A DNA stretch of 64,000 nucleotides from Drechslerella dactyloides (lineage: Eukaryota; Ascomycota; Orbiliomycetes; Orbiliales; Orbiliaceae): the NCBI GenBank assembly GCA_020064725.1, contig JAGTWJ010000002.1, positions 3,658,001-3,722,000 of the forward strand, given 5' to 3'. The notes below the pieces were generated by a model. It made no database searches, was not told where the DNA came from, and was given only the letters and a program-made list of their open reading frames with translations. Below, in pieces: positions 46,257 to 58,861 of this stretch (positions within the stretch are counted from its first letter, which is position 1; the number at the start of each line of letters is the position of its first letter). A program made the position numbers and the translations under genes.

Positions 46257-46791
46257 ATGGAGGCGATTCAGGATCAGTTCCAGGCTGTCGTTGACGGCTT
46301 CATAGTATGCTTTCTCCGTCACGTGTTCTTGATGCCGTTGTTATAAACCTACGCTAACGGTCACCGATAGGACTTCAAGGTGCGTCCCAATTGAAACACC
46401 AATACATGCTCCCCATTACATTGTCGATACCCAAGCAACTTACATCCCCATATCATATACGAGCGTATAAATCCACATATCGAACATCATACTAACCGGT
46501 CAAACTACCCGTCTACAGGGCCAAAAACTCGCCGACCAAATAACAACATACACCCTCACCGTCGCCGCCTCCCTCGCCTTCCTCGTCGGCTTCATCGCCC
46601 AGGACATCCGACTGACCCTCTACATCGCCCTCGGCGGCACCGCGCTCGCCTTCCTCGCCGTCGTCCCAGCCTGGCCGATATACAATCAGAGCCCCGTGAA
46701 GTTTCTGTCCGTCGCACCGGCGTCCGCGGGTGGCAGCGGTGGTGTGGGGACCGTGGTTATCGGCGGGGAGGAGGTGAAGGTTAGAACGTAG
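46257..46791 (+). CDS. SPC1: Signal peptidase complex subunit 1
   Basis: Three exons: 46257-46304, 46371-46379 (nine bases, Asp-Phe-Lys) and 46519-46791, giving 109 residues. SPC1 is a small ER membrane subunit of signal peptidase that helps define substrate choice. The protein shows the family motif DFKGQKLADQ, a first membrane segment (about 30-46, TLTVAASLAFLVGFIA), a short QDIRLT loop, a second membrane segment (about 51-73) and the signature VVPAWPIYNQSPVKFL. Both ends lie on the cytosolic side in the known family. The nine-base exon is needed to complete DFKGQ; its flanks are GATAG and GTGCGT, with a GCTAAC branch point before it. No operon or functional link with its neighbours is expected. 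Confidence 0.9.
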
Positions 46792-48275
46792 CTGGCTGTG
46801 GCGGGTGTCGGATATGTTGGACAGCTAGCTCTGTTATCGGTAGTTATTCGTAGCATTGGTATGGTGGAAGCGGGGTTCGTGATGTGATACTGAGAGCATG
46901 CTGAGCTGTTAGTTATTCTAGCGGCGCCCCGTAGGGCTTGGGTGGGGCCCATCAACGCTGCTGTTATCATTCCGGAAGAGTCGAGAATATGCGTGCCGTT
47001 ATGCAATTGAAGATTTTGGCTACCCGATGGTCATAAACGTGCTTATGTATTATGGATGGATCGAGCGTAAAGACTACGACCGTATATATAAGTGTAGGCG
47101 GCGGATACTGTATCATGACATACGTTTATATCTACTATCTTACAGTTTATATGGTATACAGGTATCGGCTCATACATGCTGGGCCGGAACAGACTGCGTC
47201 AGGTTGTCAATATTCTGGATTGTTCATTCAATTGTTGAAATTTAGACTATATACCCCCAAACGACCCAGCTATCGCTTACAGTTCTTTTCTTCAAGTACA
47301 GGACAGACGTAGACGTAGATGACTGGCAAAAATGATACTATAGACACAATCCAAGCTTAAGAGATATCGATATAAAAACTAGACTCGAAATTATAACTGG
47401 AACCGCTATTTTGTTCTCCCAAAGCTCCCATCGCAAAGGTACAGGAAGTTCAGTTCAACAAGGAAATTTTGAATTCGGTAATTAAGTAGCTACTTGGTCG
47501 ATAGAATTTTAAATTTTGGGAAAAAAAGAACGTGCATGTACAATAGCATGGACTTCGTCGTGCGTGCGTACGTTGGATGGATGGATAAAAAAAAGGACAG
47601 CCAGTCAGTCAGTCAGACACCAAGTTAACCGTATTACCAATCAGTAGTAAGTGGACAAAGCATGTACACTCGAAAGGAACAGGAACCGGAAAAGGTATAA
47701 AAAAAAAGGAGGAAGAACACACAGGGCTAAACTAGCTAAGCAGCGATGGATATAAGATTGAGTAGGAAGCCGCAAGAATATTATGTAATGAAGAGGAAGT
47801 AAAAAGAAGAATGGAACACATGAGTGCATGCATACCCTACCTTGCATCCATCAAGCCTTCTTCGCACGAGACAGACGGGTAAGTACGAAAGCGTACATGA
47901 CAACTGTTGGAAAAGCAGACGAAAATGATACCAAGATACACATTCGCTATGGAGCACAGAATCAGAATTTTTCCCCCCTTTATACCATTCTAGGGAAATC
48001 ACATGAATGCGGATGTAATAAAACAAGCAGGAAAGGTAGAAAAACGAGACCCAAGAATGTTGAAGGGGGAAAAAGTGGGAATAGACAGCACCAAATACAG
48101 GCTCTTTGAAGACGAGAAGGAAAAAGAGGTCGTTCAAGTCGTCCACCCTCGCTGTGACCAGACTGCTATCAAGTCAGAGCGGGGCTCAAAGAAAGGAAAC
48201 GCGTGCGTTAAAAAAGCGTGGCAATCGTCAAGAGACCTCCCCAAAAGCAAAAGTGACACAAGAATGCAGAGCAAA
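46792..48275. other. Convergent 3' region between SPC1 and HCM1
   Basis: This 1.5 kb lies between two stop codons facing each other. From about 47400 the plus strand is A-rich, which is T-rich in HCM1 sense, and so is probably the HCM1 3' untranslated region. A GTCA run occurs at 47602-47618. The plus-strand frame at 48003-48743 is antisense to HCM1 and is not taken as a gene. Confidence 0.5.
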
Positions 48276-50537
48276 TTAAAACTTCGCAGACGCAATCCGA
48301 GACATTCCAGGTCGCTCGGTGACGGCTCTGATCTTTTCGGCGCCCTGCCTCATTGCCGCAACAATGTCGATTGCCTTGGAGGCAACCGCGGGCATATCAT
48401 CGCTCGCTGGCTCCAGGTCCTCGAAAATGCTAGTGGTTGCAGCCTTCTTGTCCTGGCGCTTGGGACTGGGATCCCGCACCGGCGATTGGAAGAACGAGCA
48501 GTCAAAGTAGTCATCGAGGTCCCCCACCAGGCCGGGCTCAGCAGGCTCGACCCATTGTTCCCAAGACGGGAACGCGCTGGGGTCCCAGGAATTGTCGTTA
48601 CCCGTGAAGTCCCAGCCCTGGATCCACGATGGCTCGTCGCTCAGCAGCTCCATGCCCTTGATAGGCGACCCAACCAAGTTTCTAACCAGATTGCGGTGCA
48701 TTCTGAGGTTCGTGTTCGGGCTGGCGGAAGCCGGCGGCTTTGAGATGGCCTTGACCGCTGCAATTGGGGTTTTGGGGGCCAGAACCGGCTTGTAGTTGCG
48801 GTCGTAGGCACGGAGAGGGGACGATGAGTTGGTCATCATCGGTGGCCGTCCACTCAGGCGAGGAACTGGGCTTTCCATTGCGGCAGAGGAACTGCGGATG
48901 CGTGCTATTTCCTCTTCCGCACGGCCCTTCTTAATTTTCTTGGGCGGGCCCATTCCCGTCTTATGACGGGTAACCGACGAATCTAGCCCCGAGAAGTAGC
49001 CGCTGTCATCCATATCATGCCCTCCTGACATCCTCTTCCTCTTTGTCCCCTTCGATGAAGAGAAGACATGGTCACCGCCGTGAGGCGATCTCGTCCGGCG
49101 GGTGATTGGTGGAGATGAGTGCATGATTCCAGGAGGGGATGAGGGTGCGGGGATAGGTGCTTCGGAAAAGATATTGCTAGGGATGGCAAGGCCGTCGTCA
49201 AACAGGGAGGTAAAGGAGTCGCCGATAAAATCAGCTTGCGATGTCAGCCCCTGATAGTCCGGTTCCAATGTGGCTTCGTCGATCGTGGCATCAGAGGATA
49301 TAGCTGGGAAATCGTCAGTAGCAGGAACGGACGGCGGCTCGGCAGTCTTTGGTAGTATCTCCTTCTTGGGGGGAGGTAGAGTGCCCGCCTCCTTCTTCTC
49401 AGGGGCGGGTGTCTCCGGTGTCGTCGTCGTGGTCTTCTTCTTCGGAGCGGAGTTGCTGATGCTGGATCCTCTTCTCGTCTTCATCCGGATGAATTCGTAT
49501 TCATATCCCTCCGCGATGGTCCAGTAGTTGCCCTTTCCGGGATCATCCTTCGGGCGTTCGACCTTGATGAATTTCTGGCTCAGGCTGAGGTTGTGCCTGA
49601 TGCTGTTCTGCCAGCCCGAGTCAGCCGACTTGTAGAAAGAGAAGTGTGTGGATATCCACTTGTAGATATGTGCAAGCGTGAGTTTGCGGCTGGGGGCTCG
49701 GATCAGGGCCATGCCGATGAGGTTAGCATAACTGTAGTGCGGCTTGGTTCCGTCGTCCTCGGGGATTGGCAGTTCGGAAGGATCCGGGATCGTGTCAAGA
49801 GCCGTGGGACCAACGCTGAAAGTCGGCGGTGCGGCCTTCGGTTTTGATTCCTTTGACTTCTTCTCTGCAGGCTTGGCAGCAATGGGAGCCGCGGGAGCGG
49901 GAGGTGCAGGTGCAACGTCAGCAGGTTCGGCCTTAATGGCCTTTTCGGGACTCGCACCCGTGAGATCTTTGATCAGAGCATCACGAAGGAGTTGCTCGTC
50001 GGGCAGCAAATTCTCCTTATTCACAGAAGTCGAGACCGGTGTTACCGAGCCGGACCCTGCTGACGGTTTTCGCGAATGGGATGATGTGCTGAAAACCGTC
50101 AGGGGCGGTCGTTTTGTGGGAGATATCGACGAGAAATTCGGGCGAGACGGAGGTGGCAGGCTGACATTGTTCTTCAATGTGGCTTTTGGGGGCGGCATCT
50201 TGTCTTGTAGCGACGTGCCTTTGGATGGCGAGGGATTGGAGGTAGTTGGGGGCTTGAATTTGAAGTTCTGCTGCTGAGGTGGTCTGATATCCTTAATATT
50301 GCTCGAGATCTCCTGCAGAGCCGAAACCTTCTTCGCACTGGGCGAAGTGGATGATGACCTCGACCGGTTCCCTGTCTTGACATTGTCGGGGCTGGATTGG
50401 GGGGAGAAATATCTAAAGGAGTCGGCTGTCGGCTTGAAGGCGTTTGTGACGGTAGGGTGGACGGGCATTGAGGATGTCGTCGAGGCCGCCGCCGCCGCCG
50501 CCATTGCCATCGACTTTGCTATCGTCTGTGCGTCCAT
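48276..50537 (-). CDS. HCM1: HCM1-like forkhead transcription factor
   Basis: A single-exon gene of 753 residues. The forkhead DNA-binding domain spans about 263-350: KPHYSYANLIGMAL, then the recognition helix with Asn311 and His315 in WQNSIRHNLSLS, and wing residues DPGKGNYWTIAEG. Flanks are disordered and rich in Ser, Pro and Ala, with many SP/TP sites that suit cyclin-dependent kinase control, and a basic KRKR-like stretch after the domain. There is no FHA domain, which separates it from FKH1/FKH2-type factors, so an HCM1-type role (S-phase, chromosome segregation and spindle genes in yeast) is the best fit. The exact orthology is inference. The ATG lies in a CGGGATGG context. The upstream DNA is pyrimidine-rich in gene sense; the 3' flank is T-rich. 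Confidence 0.85.
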   Translation of the reverse strand: MDAQTIAKSMAMAAAAAASTTSSMPVHPTVTNAFKPTADSFRYFSPQSSPDNVKTGNRSRSSSTSPSAKKVSALQEISSNIKDIRPPQQQNFKFKPPTTSNPSPSKGTSLQDKMPPPKATLKNNVSLPPPSRPNFSSISPTKRPPLTVFSTSSHSRKPSAGSGSVTPVSTSVNKENLLPDEQLLRDALIKDLTGASPEKAIKAEPADVAPAPPAPAAPIAAKPAEKKSKESKPKAAPPTFSVGPTALDTIPDPSELPIPEDDGTKPHYSYANLIGMALIRAPSRKLTLAHIYKWISTHFSFYKSADSGWQNSIRHNLSLSQKFIKVERPKDDPGKGNYWTIAEGYEYEFIRMKTRRGSSISNSAPKKKTTTTTPETPAPEKKEAGTLPPPKKEILPKTAEPPSVPATDDFPAISSDATIDEATLEPDYQGLTSQADFIGDSFTSLFDDGLAIPSNIFSEAPIPAPSSPPGIMHSSPPITRRTRSPHGGDHVFSSSKGTKRKRMSGGHDMDDSGYFSGLDSSVTRHKTGMGPPKKIKKGRAEEEIARIRSSSAAMESPVPRLSGRPPMMTNSSSPLRAYDRNYKPVLAPKTPIAAVKAISKPPASASPNTNLRMHRNLVRNLVGSPIKGMELLSDEPSWIQGWDFTGNDNSWDPSAFPSWEQWVEPAEPGLVGDLDDYFDCSFFQSPVRDPSPKRQDKKAATTSIFEDLEPASDDMPAVASKAIDIVAAMRQGAEKIRAVTERPGMSRIASAKF

Positions 50538-52250
50538 CCCGAGGGTTTACTGTGCCACAGGGATGGACACAAGCAAGGAGGAGATTCCGAAGCGGTCAAG
50601 AGAGTCTCACGTGCCTACGAGTGTCGATGGTGTCCGGCGTCGTGTTCGTTCGGTCGTGGAGCGGGCTTCGGGCGGTGTCGATGCTGGCGATGGGTGGTTG
50701 GTGAGGGCGAGTGAGGCTGGGTCGTCAGGGTGATCATATAATAATGTGACTGGTATGCGTGTGAAACAGATGTAACGGCAGGTCCTGCTCGATCCTTGTC
50801 CGCCGGGAAAAACAGGCAGAACCGGCTGTTCGAGTCCACTGCAGGCAATGCAATCAGTCGGTCAGTCTTCGTCAAGTCGCACAAGATAGCGGGTGTGATA
50901 GCAGCGCTGGCAATTGCGGTGATGGTGACGGTGATGATGCTAATGGAGTGTGGACTGGACTGGGTTGGATCGGATTGGATTGGATTGAATGGGGAATTGA
51001 ATGGGGAGGGTTGGTGAAAAGGAAGAGAAGAGCACGAAGGTTGTTCAAGACGAAGAAAATTCGGCCCCGAAAAAAGAAAAAGGCCCAGACAAGGACAAGG
51101 CCGCAGAGAGAAAAAGGACGACGGCGAAGAGGAAGAAGAAAAGAAGAAGCAGAGGCGGACGAGTGGGAGAATGAATGAATGGGAGAATGAACGGATGAAT
51201 GAATGCAATAGCTAATAATCGATCACTCAGGCTGTCCTCTCAGTCTCTTACCTTTTAACAGAATCGATCCCTTTCTTCTGGAGGAGTTAGTTAATTGGCT
51301 TAATCCGGGTTAGACGGGATATATGTATTCCGTATGTAAGTTGGATGTACGTTATAATGGCTAATTAACGGGCGAGGGAGAGAAAAAAAGACCCCGTTCG
51401 CACTCGATCGTTCAGTCACGCCGTCAGAACGGTGCTTGTCCACCGCTCGCACTTGCACTTTGCACTCGCACTCGCACTTGCGCCGGCACGCGAGGAAGAA
51501 AGAAGAAACGCTACGGAAGAAGAAAGTACAGCGGCGGCGGGCGTGGGAAAAGGTGACGAGACGAGAGGACCGAAGGGAAAAGGGTAAAGTGCAAGTAAGC
51601 GCCGAAATTATTGGGCAAGCCCGCGAGCAGCAAGCAGCAGCTGAAAGGGAGGAGATTCCTGGTAAAATAAGAACAAGGCCCGATTCAGCAAGCTGATTGA
51701 CGGATGGCCGGCGATGACTGGCTAAGAGCTGGCGAGAAGCCTGGTCGCTCGATGACACGCAGGCACGCAGGCACGGGGGGGTAGTGCTTCCAAAGATGAA
51801 ACACCGTAAAAAGCACAAGCACTCCTGAGGGCGAGCTTGCACTTGCACTTGGCCTAGTTGCGTGATGGAGGTGAGGCGAGGATCCTCGGTTCGTGACTGT
51901 CTTGACGCCCGGCTAGTTTGGTTAGCTGGGTGAACGAATGAATGATTCGAGCGCCGGGTACTGGAGCGAGAGCACCCACGTTACGGGACCTGTGATGCTG
52001 CCGGCGAAGGGCGGAAACTATGTAAGATGTGGCGACGACGGGCGCCGCCGTGGATGAGAGACGAAATGAAGCGCGCGAAGACAGGAGGGCAAGTGCAGAG
52101 ACGACGGGGAAGGAGGAGCGAGGAACGAGGAGGGGAAGCGGAGGGCCGAGTGAAAAGAAGGCGGACGATGGGGAAGAAGAGGAAGAAGAAGGCAGCTGGC
52201 CCTCGACTGCTCCTCCGGTGGGAACGAGCGAATGTACTCTGTACAGGTCG
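50538..52250 (-). promoter_or_regulatory. HCM1 upstream region with three pyrimidine-rich tracts
   Basis: In HCM1 sense the DNA is strongly pyrimidine-rich at about 51005-51165, 51490-51560 and 52080-52195, each a candidate leader or core promoter segment. The long span suggests a long leader or several start sites. Frames running through the tracts are compositional. No TATA box stands out. Confidence 0.4.
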
Positions 52251-55200
52251 TTCTTAGTGCGGGTACATGGCATTACAGCTTGCATGGCGCTATTCCACCG
52301 GCCGCCGTTCTGCAATGCGGTGCACCTCAGCTCGTACCATGGAGCCACCGGGCCTGTACATTGATACATTCAGGCAAGCAGGCACGGCCAATTTCCTCGG
52401 TGCGACGACACGAGAAAACAAGAAGACGCTCCGCCGACACGTTCGTTCGTGCGTGCTTTCGATCGTTCGATCGCGTCGCCCGTCGACGGCTAATCGCGAA
52501 CGTCAACATTGGGATAGATAGCAAGTATTCCCTCACATGCATGCATTATCGCTCGCGTCGACTGGATAGCGTCGGAGGATAGCGTAGGTAGCCTGCTGCA
52601 CCGACGGTCGCTTCCCGTCCCAGTCAGCTCTTACATACGCCATGCATGTCTTCCCCCCGCCGGCAAATAAGCATTCGAGAGAGCACGCTGGTGACGGCAA
52701 TCTGCTTTCTCCCATGTACCAAGTACAGCAGCCATTGCAACCGGTGCTCTGTCCCCCCAGCTTCTTTCTCATGGCAGGCTCCGATTCTGCTCATCGTGCA
52801 AGAGACTTGCCGGCAGAGGCAGACGACGGACAGACAGCAGAACGGCCGCACGCAAGGGTAGGGCTGATAGCGACAATCTGACTGCCTGCCTGCCTGGGTC
52901 GGGGCCCCTGCCCCATGGCCATGATCATGTTCCCCCCCGGCCTGCTGCTTGCAAGCCTCTCGTCATCGTTGGAACCTTCGCTCGGGGCCTTTCAGTTGGA
53001 CTAGGCCAAAAACTTCAAAAGCTAGAGCGAGCCATGCACGCCCACGATGTTGGTACAGCCATTGCTGGATTGCATCGTCCATCGTCGACCGGACCTCCCA
53101 CGCTGGGTTGGCGCCCTTTTTTTGACTTCAGCCTTGACCTATCTATAGTTATCGAGCAGCAGCAGCGGCGCGGGGCCATCGCCGTGAGCCGTCAAGGTGT
53201 GTCATGAATGTACAATGTGCATGTACCGCACTTCGCACCCGGTACGTACCTCGTCGAGCACCATCATAGCATCGCCATCGCCATCGCAGCTGCCGGTATC
53301 TCCGAGGGTTGGGGTCGAGATGAGAAAGCGGGTGGCTGGGAAGGAAGGCCGTGTGACCGCTGCGCTGGCACAACACATTCCCTGCAGCAGCCCCGCCAAG
53401 CCAACACGCTCCGCCGGCGCCGAAACGCGTCTGCGAAAAAGCAACCTCCAATTTCCCGACGCCCGTGAAAGGGAGGACGTTCACATTCGAAAATCTTTTG
53501 CTTCACACGCTGCGAACACGCCCAATCACTTGTTCGTTTCAAGCCTAGCCTGTGACAGCGGGCACAGGACACGCAGCTTTTAGTCTCGGCACCTGCTAGC
53601 TCTTTCATCCTCCTCCTCGTCTCCCTTCAGGAGAAAAAAAAAGGTCTCAAAATGTCCAAATCCAACTCCATCCCTTCAGGAACTGTCTTTTCTAGAACCA
53701 AGAACCGAGAAATGATTGTGACAGAGTTAGTGAATGCATGCGTGCGTGCCTGCGTGCATGGCGTGAGAACAAGATTTTTTAATTCCATCAGGCCAAGCGC
53801 GTGTCCGTGCCTCCGAACGCGTCGCGACTGCGCTTTTGCCCCCCTCGCTAGGCGACGATTCGGCAGAGTCCAGCGTTTCACCCCGCCAATAAGACTGCCC
53901 GTTTCGGCCCACTCATTCGCCCGGAATTGCAGGCCCCTCGGCCGCATTTTCCGCAAAGCAAGCTCTCCAGTCGTCCGAGAATGTCAAATGCAATGCCGTC
54001 ATGCCACGAACCGCAACGTCACGTCCTAAGTGCGTGTGCTCCGCATGTAACCCGTACATACATTTACATTTACATACGTCACGTATGTTGGTTTGGTTCC
54101 GAATCCTCCGCCGCTCGCACCGACCGTGGATTCCGGCTGCCGCCTGCCTCCAGCAGCGCCGGGTTTCGTCTGCATACGTCCGTTATAATTCTGCATACGT
54201 CCATTTAAAATACTAGTTCGGTGACACATATCTCTGTATGTATGTTCCAACAAGCTCCGTGCCCCGCGTCTCTGGTGCCCCGCGCGTATGTACGTGCGCA
54301 ATATTGCGCCGAAGCTGAAACGTCTGCGAGACGTCGAATTCTGGTCTGGGTCAATTCTGAATGCCATGCGGCGTCATGTGCATTGCGACGGCGGTATGCA
54401 TGCGACTTTCGATACCGTGGTTTCATAAGGCCGAGACATTATTAAATTGATCGCGTTCAAGTCACACAACCTGTAGAATCGGAATTTCAGCGCGGTCGGA
54501 ATGTGAATATACGGCCGAATGAACGAGCGTAGACGGATGTTGTCAATATGCGTTGTGCTTGTTGCATTTTAGCGGAACGTGACATCGCGACGCCACGCGT
54601 CTACGAGCACGATTTCCATTTTCTTCAAAGGCGTTCTGCTGCAATGTCTACACCGCACGCAGCACCCGGATCATTGCACTTACAGCGCCGCTATTTCATA
54701 TCGACACCAGGTCGCTGACTCTAACTCTACAAGACGCTCAACAGCTCTTGACACCACCCCACCATATCTCAGAATCCTAAAGCCCAAGCTTCTTAACATA
54801 CGTAACAGACGCAGGTGTATAATTAGAATGCAGGGTCCAGAGCTAGAGTTATCATCCCATCAAGACTAATCACGTCTGTCAAAATCCCTTCGGCACGTGC
54901 GACACCACGCGCGCACCCGCACGATATCCGCCGACCCCTCACGAGGCGCCCCACCACCAGCTATCCAAAATTGCCACTTCACACCCGTAATGATATCAAC
55001 CATCCGTGCAAAGTGCAAGTTATCAATCACGGCTCGACTGAATCCAATTCAGCTAATTACCTCCGCCGCACGAAGAGCCTCGACTATCTTACTCTCGCCG
55101 TCCAGTCGCAACCCCCCGCGACAGCAAGCACCTCAATCTCGCCATGCGCTACATCACACTACGCCTACCGCCACTACCACCGTCTTTTCTCCCATCACTA

Positions 55201-57625
55201 GTCGTCTTCGGAAGCATGCTTGCCAGAATTTGGAGTCCCACCGTCCGCGTCACACCGGCAGGATATATCCCGAGCTACGTAGGCGACATTTGCCTCCACG
55301 ATCGCATTATAGGATCCGTGGTGAGGCGCCGCACTTACTCACTCACTCACCGCCCTTCGTCACTTACGTTACTCCATTGCGGATAACGTGTGTGCGTATA
55401 CGTACATCCGGAGCCGAAATCGGCGGGTCGCGCGAGGTGAGGCGATTCCGATACTCGATGCATGCACATTATTCACGGTCATACTTATTTTTATATCGCC
55501 CTGCGTGAAATTGGCGGACCGATTGGATGCGAGTGAACCCGACCTTCCCTTCCGGCGACACCACCTCTAATCACGGTACCGAAAATCGACGAATCCTCGG
55601 CTACGAGTAGCAGCTAACGGCGGATCGATCGATGCAATCCCGTGCATGCAGGTAATTATGATGTGCTGTGCTGTGAACTTACCACACGGCGCAGGACGCA
55701 AGTGTTGGGAAACGTATTCCAGACACGACTCTGTTGAGTTGAGGTTTGTGGAAATTTGGGCGCGCGTGATGTGATTATTGCACCTGCAGGCGTGCATGGC
55801 TAGCGGCACCCTTTTGACGAGACGAATTAAATTACCACACACATCGCCGGAAGCGTGCGTACTATCAGATCGGATCGTTCGAATTCTGCCTCCTTTGCGA
55901 ATTGTCGAGCTCCCCCTCCGTTCGATTCCTTCGGCCGTCCGAACGGACGAATGGACGTCCATTCGTAGGATCGATCGGAATGTACCGATCTTCAGTTCAC
56001 ATGCACAGCCGGCCGGCACAGGGACCAAAAGCTAACCAAGTGAGCCGCGTGCTGAGATTGCAATTGGCTGACCGTCCCGCCAAGATAAGCTGTCGACTGA
56101 ACATGCACATGTATGGAAAATCTCCGCGCACTGTCGCAATGGTCAGGGAGTTTGCGTTCTGGCCCGTCGAATGCTGCATGGCCACGTAGCTATAGTGATT
56201 GGCCGGGTGATTTTACAGACCCTCTCATTATCCCTTATCCTATGTACAGCAGCATGTTTTGTGTGTCATCTACGTCTGTATATATGCTGGGGTGTGTTTA
56301 TTTATAAGTTGGGATGATGCTATAGGATGCTACTTAGTATATCTATGCAATTTATATCGCGCAAGCTGGCCGTACCTGCCTGCAGTATCGACTGGACTAG
56401 TGCTTCTCCCTTTTCGTTCATCCCTCGATATTCGTATTTCTATGAGCTAGGACATTCGTATTTTCGACGACGAAACCAGCAGATTGCAAGGCCGTCGACT
56501 TCGTACACCCTTTAATTGTAGTAACATTATACCACACCGTGGCCGATACTATAGCATACTATCATACATCCATATATCAAGCTAGCTAGCATCCCTCCCG
56601 CTGTCTCTGAATTTTTCTTCCGAAGCGGAAGACTTGTCTCCATCAAGTGCAAGCGCTGCAGCACATACGTATACCGCGACCCAATCACACATCGACATTC
56701 AACAGCAGTGTAACCACCGGCGACCACACGCATGCATCCGAGCAAAGGGGCAAGCTTGCAAGCAGGTACTAAGTCCAGCGAGGCAGACAGACAAACATAC
56801 GCAGCATGCAAGTACCGTATGGTCCAGCCTTAGGCTCCAATATGTATGTATGTTCGCCTCGCCTCGAAACAGCGGTACATATTGTGAGCTGAGGGACAGC
56901 TATCGAAGTGCCCAGCAAACGAGCGTGATAACAGAACCCTTGTATCCTTGGATCAAAAATCCAGATACCGTACCGATCTGCCCCTCGCATCGTCGGTACC
57001 CACGATACAAGTCCTCGATCTAACACACAATCGACACAATATACGACACCATGCCGTGTCCTCGATGAACTTGACCTATCTAGCAACCAATGTTGAACCT
57101 CTGCATACAATACTCTACGTGCATATGTGACATGTCTACACCCCACATAACCGGCGAGACAAAATCTACAGCAAAGCAACCACCTGCAGCCTCAGGACAT
57201 AGCAATCCAGCCAATAACCACTACCAGCAGCCGAATACACAACCGACGCCGCCCACGCCCTCTTACCAAAAAAGCTGAGATAAAGATCTGCCAACTGCAG
57301 CTAGGCGGCTACATGTTTCATACCATCCAGATCCGGCCCCGCATCTACCATTTGGGACGACGGCAGAGCTGTAAACCACGTCTACTAATCGACGCACATC
57401 TGAACACCAAACGCAGGAACTGGACAGTACTAGTCGTCCGGCCGTCTGTCTCTCGCGGTACAGTAGTAGACTAGCTGGTAGTAACCAATGCTGTGGAGCT
57501 CGCCCGCACTCGATCGATGAAAACATTAAGACATGCTTCCGAACACACACGCCAGTACATGTCACAATAAGCAGGAACGTCAGGAACGCCGCACAGCTAC
57601 AAGTAGCTGAGTGTGATTACCTAAC

Positions 57626-57651
57626 GCTAGTCTGCCGTGCTAGTCTGCCGA
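57626..57651. repeat. Tandem duplication, 2 x 13 bp
   Basis: The unit gctagtctgccg plus one base occurs twice without a gap (57626-57638 and 57639-57651), differing only in the last base. Confidence 0.85.
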
Positions 57652-58837
57652 CTTTTAAGTTGCAGGAATGCACAGCCGAGCCTCAGCTGCGGTGTCGCCG
57701 CCGCCGCTCGTAGACGTACAAGCTAGCTGTAATTATGGGAGAGTATACTGCCGGGTAGATAGCATGCGGTATGCAGGTTAGCCTGTGACAAACTTCGTAG
57801 TATACTACTTAGTAATTAGTGCTAGCTACAGGCTCATATACGGAGGCGGTTTCGTAAGATTATGTTGGCCCTTGTCTCGCGGGGTCGAAGATATGCAAAT
57901 ATTGCCCCACGTCGAGCTGAATTCATCGATTGTGCAATCACCGTGCATGAAGACGTACGTTCACACTTGCTCGATACGTATGTAAGTAGCTAGGGACTCT
58001 GAATTTCAATTTGAACTTGAGCCTGGCCCCTCGTCGGCTGATTTGCCTCGTAAAAGTTTTCCGGGCTGAGCAGATTTGCGTCTAGTTAGCTGTTCAGCTA
58101 TGACATCTGTTATATATCCCGGACGAGAGGTCTAGATGCCGTAAAGTTAGCCCGCGCTATAGCTAGCATCGAATCGAGCAGCTGGATCTTAATAATTATC
58201 TCCACCGGAATATAACACGGGGGTTAAACTCGGGTAACTAGCATACAATTAATTTACGAGGCAAGTGACCATGTCATGATGGTAGATATATCGATACGAG
58301 GTCGATTTGTGGTATATTGTTCGCGGTTTTAAGAAAAGTCTGGACCCGGACCCCAGCCTCTCTCTCGTCCGCTGATGGTCTGACCGTCAAGCAAGTTGGG
58401 TTACCATTATACAACATCGAGAAGGCTGAAACACCAACAAGGAGACAAAGCACTTGCCTTCTCACGTCGTATCATATCATATCCTCGTGGCATGTCACCC
58501 GCATATAGGACTTAGTCTATCGATTACGGTCAATATTCCGAGGTCACAAATATATTTCCCTCATGCTGTAAAAATCCCGACAAAGAAATACAGCACTGAC
58601 GCATGCAGTCGCAACGTACGTGTGTATGTCGTCCTTCTCAACTAGTATATAATGGCGAGCATTTGTATAGTAGGGAGGTCCTGTACGTATGTACGTACAC
58701 CATGCACGCGCCCAGCCAGCTCCACTCAGCTCGTATCCCTCCGATCCAGCTGACGGATCCATCGATAGAGAGAGACCCGAGCCGAGCGGGCTGGTGACAC
58801 GACAGCCATGGTCATGAGAGCGGTTATGTTTACGTAT

Positions 58838-58861
58838 GTAGGTACCTCTGTAGGTACCTCT
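58838..58861. repeat. Tandem duplication, 2 x 12 bp
   Basis: The unit gtaggtacctct is repeated perfectly, at 58838-58849 and 58850-58861. It contains the palindrome ggtacc. Confidence 0.9.

Noticed and set aside
48003..48743. 246-codon plus-strand frame at the HCM1 3' end
   Set aside because: It is antisense to the C-terminal coding part and 3' flank of the forkhead gene and has no recognisable domain.
54897..55508. 203-codon plus-strand frame in the right desert
   Set aside because: It begins at a non-ATG codon, has no motif and lies in C-rich DNA. No homologous family came to mind.
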